Assembly: GCA_009782315.1 (NCBI GenBank)
Contig: WRJH01000005.1
Location: forward strand, 1 to 33,608
Length of the DNA: 33,608 nt
Direction: 5' to 3'
Source of the DNA: Alphaproteobacteria bacterium
GTDB lineage: Bacteria; Pseudomonadota; Alphaproteobacteria; Rs-D84
Shown piece by piece: positions 27,841-33,608 of this stretch. The translations under genes and the position numbers were made by a program. The notes beneath the pieces are model-generated. The model was given only the letters and a program-made list of their open reading frames with translations, had not been told where the DNA came from and ran no database searches. Numbering within the stretch: position 1 is the stretch's first letter; each line of letters begins with the position of its first letter.

Positions 27841-28095
27841 TTATTCCGCTTTCGCTTCTTCTTTTTTCGCGTGCGCTTCGATATATTTCACGGCGTCGCC
27901 GACGGTGACCAGCTTGCCGGCCTGTTCGTCCGGAATGGTTATGCCGAATTTGGATTCGATTTCCATAACGAATTCAACGACGTCCAGGGAATCCGCGCCC
28001 AAATCGTTCACAAACGATGCGTTTTCCGTAATCTTTGCCTTGTCCACGCCCAGTTTTTCAGCAATCACACCCTGAACTTGTTCGAAAATAGTCAT
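27841..28095 (-). CDS. acpP: Acyl carrier protein
   Basis: FVNDLGADSLDVVEFVMEIESKFGITIPDEQAGKLVTVGDAVKYIE. Confidence 0.98.
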   Translation of the reverse strand: MTIFEQVQGVIAEKLGVDKAKITENASFVNDLGADSLDVVEFVMEIESKFGITIPDEQAGKLVTVGDAVKYIEAHAKKEEAKAE

Positions 28096-28196
28096 TTTGT
28101 TTTCCTTTGTTGCGCCACAGGCCCCGTTATATTTTGTTACGAACCTGGACTGTTAATTTATTGCCATTGGGTAACTTGTCAATGGCGACAGCATGT

Positions 28197-28266
28197 ATAT
28201 TACTATTCTATGGCCCCACCTGTCAAGAAATTATAACGAATTATAACAAGGCGTCATTTTTGTCAA
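28197..28266 (-). promoter_or_regulatory. Tandem promoter-like elements upstream of acpP
   Basis: On minus: TTGACA-N15-TATAAT (28240-28266) and TTGACA-N18-TAATAT (28197-28226). Confidence 0.6.
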
Positions 28267-28267
28267 A

Positions 28268-29269
28268 TTACAAAGATTCCGACAGGACTGTATTCATATT
28301 CTGCCGTAAACGGTAAATATCCGCAGACCATTCCAATCGCCGGGAAAGGAATTTGTGCACATCGTCCATTTTTACGCCGGGCGTTTTGGCCTTTGCGACA
28401 AGGCGTTTCCACGCGGCGCGCGGGTCGACCAGATGTCCGCCCCAATGCGGGAACACCCATTTGCCGTCTTCGGGCAAATCGCGCAAAAGATTGACGGCCA
28501 TATCGGAAAGCGGTTCGCCTTTCCAGGTTTCCTGGTTCAGATTCAATTCGGACCAGCGCATGGCGAAGATTTTGGACTTATTCTTGAACCCGTAAACCAG
28601 CATTAAAAAAGCGGCGCGGAATACGGGATTTTTTTCCGCCTTGGCCGCCGAATGCAGACGGCGCAGGCCCGCCGCGTTAAGCAGGCGCACGCCGCGCACT
28701 TCTTTGCATTTCGGAACGTCCAGCACCGGGTTGGACGACAGATATCCCTGCTGGCACGCGTATTTGAATATGCCGGACATAACCTCTCGCATGCGGTTGG
28801 CGGTCGGCGCGCCGCTGTGCGCCGCAATCTGTTCGTGCATCTGTTTTATCCGGTCTGTTGTAATCTTGTCTATTTCAATATCGGCAAGCGGCGCCCAAAG
28901 ACGCGACATCGCGCGTTTCAGTTTTTCCGTCGACGCGGGCGCGCGGCGAATTTTTGCCGAAACGAACGCGGCCGACAGACATGCGAACGAAATTTTCTTG
29001 CGGCGGATTTTGCGCGGCTGGCCGGCGACGGTCAAAACGCGTTCGATTTTGTCGCGCGCGACCGCGATGTCCATGCCGGGATAATTGCCTATAATTATCC
29101 GGGTGTCCTTGCCGCGCACCCTTTTGCGCGTAAAAAAGGTCTTTACCCCGCGCGCGGTCACATACATGCGCAGGCGCGGGTCGGCGATATCCTGGACTAC
29201 ATCGAATCCCGATTTCGGAATGGTCAGATTGTCCAAAATATGCGGCGAAAAATAAAACTGGTGGCTCAT
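28268..29269 (-). CDS. Degenerate tyrosine recombinase/phage-integrase-like protein
   Basis: Integrase fold cues (TTDRIKQMHEQI, ANRMREVMSGIFKYACQQGYLSSNPVLDV, FAMRWSELNL) but no clear R...HxxR...Y catalytic set. Confidence 0.75.
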   Translation of the reverse strand: MSHQFYFSPHILDNLTIPKSGFDVVQDIADPRLRMYVTARGVKTFFTRKRVRGKDTRIIIGNYPGMDIAVARDKIERVLTVAGQPRKIRRKKISFACLSAAFVSAKIRRAPASTEKLKRAMSRLWAPLADIEIDKITTDRIKQMHEQIAAHSGAPTANRMREVMSGIFKYACQQGYLSSNPVLDVPKCKEVRGVRLLNAAGLRRLHSAAKAEKNPVFRAAFLMLVYGFKNKSKIFAMRWSELNLNQETWKGEPLSDMAVNLLRDLPEDGKWVFPHWGGHLVDPRAAWKRLVAKAKTPGVKMDDVHKFLSRRLEWSADIYRLRQNMNTVLSESL

Positions 29270-29311
29270 TCTCTCTTATCTCACTCTTGTTCCGAAATTC
29301 AATTGCATGGC

Positions 29312-31216
29312 TTAATCCCCCACTTTCAGCGCGTTGATAAACGCGGTCTGCGGAATTTCGACGTTGCCGAAACTGCGCAAGCGCTTTTTGCCCTCTTTCT
29401 GTTTTTCAAGCAGTTTGCGTTTGCGCGATATGTCGCCGCCGTAACATTTGGCCGTGACGTCCTTGCGATATGCCGCGATGGTTTCGCGCGCGATGATTTT
29501 TCCGCCGATGGCCGCCTGGATAGGAATTTTGAATTGGTGCCGCGGGATAAGGTCTTTTAATTTTTCAACAATCTGGCGGCCGCGCGTTGAAGCAAAAGAT
29601 TTGTGCGTCAGGAAAGACAAAGGTTCCACGACTTCTTCGTTTACCAGGACGGAAACTTTTACCAATTCGGATGTTTCGTATCCGTCCAGCGCGTAATCGA
29701 AAGACGCGTATCCGGACGTCAGCGATTTCACGCGGTCGTAAAAATCGAAAACTATTTCGGCCAGCGGCAGACGGTACGTCAGCACGGCGCGGTTTCCGAC
29801 GTAACTCATATTTTCCTGGATGCCCCGGCGTTCAGAGCACAGCGCCATAATTCCGCCCAAATATTGATCGGGCAGCATGATGGTCGCGCGAACCCACGGT
29901 TCTTGGATAAATTCTATGCGCGTGGGTTCGGGCATGTCGGCGGGATTTTCCAAATCTATGACTTCGCCGCCGCGCAGGTTCAGTTTGTAAAGCACCGACG
30001 GAATGGTGTTGATAAGGTTCAGATTGAATTCGCGCGTCAGTCGTTCGGAAATAATCTCCATATGAAGCAGGCCCAAAAATCCGCAGCGCAGTCCGAATCC
30101 CAGCGCGCTGGACTTTTCAACCGTGAACACGAACGACGCGTCGTTCAGCGCCAGTTTTTCCGCAGATTCGCGAAGCGTCGGATAATCGTCCGCCTCTACC
30201 GGAAAGAAGGATGAAAATACAACCGGTATGGATGGCTTGAAACCCGGCAATGGGGTAACCCCCCCCCCCCTGGGGGGAGTCGACGCGCAAAGCGCGTCGG
30301 TGGGGGGAATATTATTTCGTCCCCCCACCATCGCTTCGCTCTGGCTCCCCCCAAGGGGGGAGCGATTAACAATGGCACCAGCCTCTGTAATCGTATCGCC
30401 GACCTTGCAATCGTGGATTGTTTTCATGCCGGTGATGATGAATCCGACTTCGCCGGCGGAAAGCGTCTCGACGTTAACCATTTTCGGCGTAAAGTATCCG
30501 ATTTTATCAACGGTGTATTCCGCGCCCGTAGCAATGAATTTTATTTTCTGGCCGCGCGATAATTTTCCGTCGACAACGCGCACCAATACGACGACGCCCA
30601 GATACGAATCGTACCAAGAATCGACAAGCAAGGCGCGCGTCGGCGCGGATTCGTCGCCATGCGGACTTGGCATTTTCTGGACGATTGCTTCCAACAGTTC
30701 CGGAACGCCTTCGCCGGTTTTGCCGGACACGCACAATGCCTGGCTGGCATCTATTCCTACGACGTCCGCGACCTGTTCGCGCGTGCCGCATATATCGGAC
30801 GACGGCAAATCTATTTTGTTCAAAACCGGCTGGATTTCCAAATCGTTGTCGATGGCCAAATACGCGTTGGCCAATGTCTGCGCTTGGACCCCCTGGGTCG
30901 CATCGACAATCAACAGCGCGCCTTCGCACGCGGCAAGGGACCGCGAAACTTCATAGGTAAAATCGACATGCCCCGGCGTGTCCATCAGATTCAGTTGGTA
31001 AACCTGGCCGTCTTTCGCTTTGTAATTCAACCGCACTGTTTGCGCCTTGATTGTAATTCCGCGTTCGCGTTCGATGTCCATGGAATCCAGGACCTGCGCC
31101 TTCATTTCGCGCGATTCAAGACCGCCGGTATATTCGATAATCCGGTCGGACAAAGTCGATTTCCCATGGTCGATATGGGCGATGATTGCAAAATTTCTGA
31201 TATTTTTTTGAGTCAT
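29312..31216 (-). CDS. lepA: Elongation factor 4 (LepA) carrying an in-frame palindromic-element insertion
   Basis: [32 protein letters not shown]...; C-term [42 protein letters not shown]. Confidence 0.98.
   Translation of the reverse strand: MTQKNIRNFAIIAHIDHGKSTLSDRIIEYTGGLESREMKAQVLDSMDIERERGITIKAQTVRLNYKAKDGQVYQLNLMDTPGHVDFTYEVSRSLAACEGALLIVDATQGVQAQTLANAYLAIDNDLEIQPVLNKIDLPSSDICGTREQVADVVGIDASQALCVSGKTGEGVPELLEAIVQKMPSPHGDESAPTRALLVDSWYDSYLGVVVLVRVVDGKLSRGQKIKFIATGAEYTVDKIGYFTPKMVNVETLSAGEVGFIITGMKTIHDCKVGDTITEAGAIVNRSPLGGSQSEAMVGGRNNIPPTDALCASTPPRGGGVTPLPGFKPSIPVVFSSFFPVEADDYPTLRESAEKLALNDASFVFTVEKSSALGFGLRCGFLGLLHMEIISERLTREFNLNLINTIPSVLYKLNLRGGEVIDLENPADMPEPTRIEFIQEPWVRATIMLPDQYLGGIMALCSERRGIQENMSYVGNRAVLTYRLPLAEIVFDFYDRVKSLTSGYASFDYALDGYETSELVKVSVLVNEEVVEPLSFLTHKSFASTRGRQIVEKLKDLIPRHQFKIPIQAAIGGKIIARETIAAYRKDVTAKCYGGDISRKRKLLEKQKEGKKRLRSFGNVEIPQTAFINALKVGD
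30256..30370. repeat. CTCCCCC/GGGGGAG palindromic element, copy 2, inside lepA
   Basis: ctggggggagtcgacgcgcaaagcgcgtcggtgggggg...ccccccacc...ctccccccaaggggggagcgattaac. Confidence 0.9.
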
Positions 31217-31291
31217 TTTTTATTCCTAAATACGCGATACGCATTGCCGCATATTAACGTATTGTAAAAAATTTGCAAGCAAAACCGTATT

Positions 31292-31456
31292 CGTCATTGC
31301 GAGGAACATTTGTCTGACGCTGGGGCGTCTGCAAATGTGACGCGGCAATCCAGTAAATAAAGTGCGCCGGCTTTGCCGGCGCGACAAATCAACTGGATTG
31401 CTTCGGCAGAAAAACACGGTTGTTACCAACCGTGATTTTTCTTTCTCGCAATGACG
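31292..31456. repeat. Nested palindromic element, copy D (GTCATTGCGAGG family)
   Basis: cgtcattgcgaggaac...tttctcgcaatgacg; gcgccggctttgccggcgc; cacggttgttaccaaccgtg. Confidence 0.9.
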
Positions 31457-31463
31457 GGATGAA

Positions 31464-31898
31464 TTAAAACCCGCCCTTTTCCACTTTGAACTCTTTGTAA
31501 AATTTGTAATTTTCGGGAATAAATTCCAGAACGGAAAAATCGCCGCCGTCTTTTCCGTCCGGATAATACATCTTCCACGAATCGTCCCACAGCGCGTCTT
31601 TGGTTTCAGAGTCTGTGATTTCATGCACGGTTCCGGACAGCGTCAGACCGTTGAACGCGTCGTCATATCCGTAAACCGCCGCCCGTGAATTCGCGCGGAT
31701 TTGCCCGATTTTATTCGACGAAGTATTGGTGATGAAAAGCAGCCGGTCGTCCCCCTTGAAATAATCCGACAGGTGCGGCGCAATCGCCCCGTTCCGAATA
31801 TTTATAAGCGCGCGCATATCGGGCGCGCCGTCGTTCAACGTCGCCAGCATAACGACGTGCCGCCCGTCCATGAATTTAATCGCATCGGATTTTGTCAT
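31464..31898 (-). CDS. Pyridoxamine 5'-phosphate oxidase-like (FMN-binding split barrel) family protein
   Basis: VVMLATLNDGAPDMRALINIRN...LLFITNTSSNKIGQIRANSRAAVYGYDDAFNGLTLSGTVHEI. Confidence 0.8.
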   Translation of the reverse strand: MTKSDAIKFMDGRHVVMLATLNDGAPDMRALINIRNGAIAPHLSDYFKGDDRLLFITNTSSNKIGQIRANSRAAVYGYDDAFNGLTLSGTVHEITDSETKDALWDDSWKMYYPDGKDGGDFSVLEFIPENYKFYKEFKVEKGGF

Positions 31899-31899
31899 T

Positions 31900-32235
31900 T
31901 CAAATACTCCTTAACAATTCGTCTATCCGTTCGGATTTTTCCAAAGTGTCGTCGTAAACGAATCGGATTTCCGGAACGTATTTTTGACGGATTCGCGCGG
32001 CTAATTCGTGTCGAACTATGGGCGTTACGAATTCCAATTTTTCCCGCAGGCCTTTTATATCCAGGGGCGCGTGATAATAGATTTTTATAAACTGCAAGCC
32101 GCTGTCGGCGTCGACAATCGACACTCGCGACAAAACCGCGTCGTCCGCGAAACGGTCGCGGAATATTTCCGCGACGGTTTTGCGTATGTTCGACGCGACG
32201 CGCACGCCCCTGTTATTTGCGATTTGTTTTTTCAT
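31900..32235 (-). CDS. rbfA: Ribosome-binding factor A
   Basis: RVASNIRKTVAEIFRDRF...VSIVDADSGLQFIKIYYHA...IVRHELAARIRQKYVPEIRFVYDDTLEKSERIDELL. Confidence 0.9.
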   Translation of the reverse strand: MKKQIANNRGVRVASNIRKTVAEIFRDRFADDAVLSRVSIVDADSGLQFIKIYYHAPLDIKGLREKLEFVTPIVRHELAARIRQKYVPEIRFVYDDTLEKSERIDELLRSI

Positions 32236-32860
32236 CCGTCACGATTTTCTTTTTCAATACGCCCAGTTCTTCTTTGGCCCGAATAATTTCGCGCAGCGCC
32301 TTTATGGCGTCACCGCCAGTTATAGCCTGGTAATCCGTCAGCGGGCGGTCCATGGTTTGTATCGCTTTTTCGATATGCGTCGATATGCGCGCGACCAATT
32401 CGAACACCGGCACGTCTTTCTGTTTTTTCGGCTTTTTATTTTCCAGCAATTCGGACGCGGGTTTAAGGGCCGCTTCGGGCGCTTTGAAAGCGTCCAATTG
32501 CTGTATTTCATACCCCATGTCCGACAAATAACAGACGGCCTTGTACGGCATGTTGTTTGAATCGGCCGCTGCACACAACAGATATATGTCGACATGATTT
32601 TCGGCCCCAAAGCATATTAGGCTGTCAAGCGAATTTATCGAAAAACCGTGCGCGTCTTTGATGATTATGCTCCTGTATTTGGAAAATATTTTTTTCAAAC
32701 TTTTGGGTGAAAAATCCGAAATCTGCAAATCTCCGGCGTGCGTGACGCGCGGCGACCCGCTTGATACCGGCACGACCGGACAGCCGCCGCCGATAATCAG
32801 TTCCCCTGCTTTATTGTCCCTTGCGCGCTTGTCGCCGACGAAAATTTGAAGTTTTGGCAT
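32213..32860 (-). CDS. Hypothetical protein overlapping the rbfA start
   Basis: 215 aa ORF; stop overlaps rbfA start by about 23 bp; no family recognised. Confidence 0.75.
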   Translation of the reverse strand: MPKLQIFVGDKRARDNKAGELIIGGGCPVVPVSSGSPRVTHAGDLQISDFSPKSLKKIFSKYRSIIIKDAHGFSINSLDSLICFGAENHVDIYLLCAAADSNNMPYKAVCYLSDMGYEIQQLDAFKAPEAALKPASELLENKKPKKQKDVPVFELVARISTHIEKAIQTMDRPLTDYQAITGGDAIKALREIIRAKEELGVLKKKIVTDEKTNRK

Positions 32861-32926
32861 TTTGTAATTCCTTTTTTGCTATTTCCCTCAATTTTCCATT
32901 GTAATATGGAAAAAATTCATTTACAA

Positions 32927-33034
32927 GCAGTTAGTGTAAGTGGTAGTGTAAGTGTCAGTGGCATTGTTGATTGTGGAATTTATTCGCACAAGTTCATGCC
33001 ACCGCTATCGCTAACCACTAACACCAGCCACTAA
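32927..33034. repeat. Hexad-period inverted array (GTTAGT/GTAAGT/GGTAGT ... GCTAAC/CACTAA/GCCACT)
   Basis: Short-period AGT-rich arm followed about 40 nt later by a complementary ACT-rich arm; lies in a divergent intergenic region. Confidence 0.8.
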
Positions 33035-33039
33035 TCATT

Positions 33040-33564
33040 ATGAAATTACAACACTATCTTCTTAAAAAATCAGATTCGACATGGGCGGTTTGGGCGGTAT
33101 TTTTTCTTACCGTATGCGAATCGATATTCCTGTTCGTCCCGCCCGAAGTATTCATGACCCCGCCGATCGTCGCGAACAAGAAAAAGGCCGTGCCGGTCGT
33201 TGCCGCGGCGGCGCTGGGCTCTTTGATTGGCGGCGCAATCGCGTATTTCATCGGGTTCTGGGTTTTCGAAAGCATCGGCCAATGGATTATCACAACTTTC
33301 GCCAGCGCAGAAAAATTCGAAGTGGCCAAGGAAATGTTCACCCGCCACGGGGTGCTGATTATCGTTTTGGCGGCGTTCACGCCCGTGCCGTATAAACTTG
33401 TCGCGATGGCCGCCGGATTTTTGACGTTCAATCCGGTTTTATTCATCGGCGTTTCCGCCGCTTTTTGCTCGCTGTCGCCAATCCCTTTGCACACAGTCGT
33501 TTCAGCGGATTTTGAGGGGGGCTTTTGGTGGTGGTTTTTGGGATTTTTTGGGGAGTTGGTTTGA
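33040..33564 (+). CDS. DedA/YqaA-family membrane protein, C-terminus possibly frameshifted
   Basis: ESIFLFVPPEVFMTPPIVANKKKAVPVVAAAALGSLIGGAIAYFIGFWVFE...LAAFTPVPYKLVAMAAGF; the end does not look family-like. Confidence 0.75.
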   Translation: MKLQHYLLKKSDSTWAVWAVFFLTVCESIFLFVPPEVFMTPPIVANKKKAVPVVAAAALGSLIGGAIAYFIGFWVFESIGQWIITTFASAEKFEVAKEMFTRHGVLIIVLAAFTPVPYKLVAMAAGFLTFNPVLFIGVSAAFCSLSPIPLHTVVSADFEGGFWWWFLGFFGELV

Positions 33565-33608
33565 GCGGCGGCGGGTGTAGGCTTCTGCTGATTTTCTGTG
33601 TTTTTTTG

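Noticed and set aside
26948-28075. 375-aa plus-strand ORF opposite fabF/acpP
   Set aside because: Antisense to two well-identified genes; no recognisable motif.
28268-29269. Genomic island or prophage around the integrase-like gene
   Set aside because: No attachment-site repeats, tRNA target or phage cargo nearby; flanked by housekeeping genes.
29312-31216. lepA as a pseudogene because of the repeat insertion
   Set aside because: Reading frame is continuous through the insertion and both flanking domains are intact.
1-33608. tRNA or rRNA genes
   Set aside because: No cloverleaf, CCA or rRNA signature sequence noticed on either strand by eye; no scan was run.

Overview
Alphaproteobacterial-type chromosomal segment (assignment from gene order and protein sequence only, no search run). 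Almost everything from about 3.0 to 32.9 kb is on the minus strand. The core is a fused str-S10-spc-alpha ribosomal superoperon (rpsL-rpsG-fusA-tuf-rpsJ-rplC-rplD-[ORF]-rplW-rplB-rpsS-rplV-rpsC-rplP-[ORF]-rpmC-rpsQ-rplN-rplX-rplE-rpsN-rpsH-rplF-rplR-rpsE-rpmD-rplO-[ORF]-secY-rpsM-rpsK-rpoA-rplQ). Three unrecognised small ORFs are wedged inside it. A near-consensus promoter (TTGACA-N17-TATACT) lies before rpsL. Around it are a large secreted Cys-rich protein (+ strand, left edge), a glutaredoxin-like protein, two outer-membrane-type proteins, mltG, fabF, acpP, a degenerate tyrosine-recombinase homologue, lepA, a PNPOx-family protein, rbfA, a hypothetical protein and a DedA/YqaA-type membrane protein at the right edge. 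The most striking unexplained structure is a family of about 9-11 intergenic arrays of roughly 7-bp words repeated in tandem and then repeated as the reverse complement. The word differs at almost every locus, but the architecture is the same (stop codon, arm, loop, complementary arm, SD/start). Four of these arrays are followed by a shared 20-nt leader directly before the start codon. Other repeats are: four copies of a nested palindromic element (GTCATTGCGAGG...CTCGCAATGACG) whose internal hairpin stems differ between copies yet stay self-complementary; two copies of a CTCCCCC/GGGGGAG palindromic element, one inserted in frame in lepA; and an inverted pair of GTAGGGGCGTAT REP-like palindromes. 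A promoter followed immediately by a terminator at about 24.0 kb is a candidate tiny RNA.
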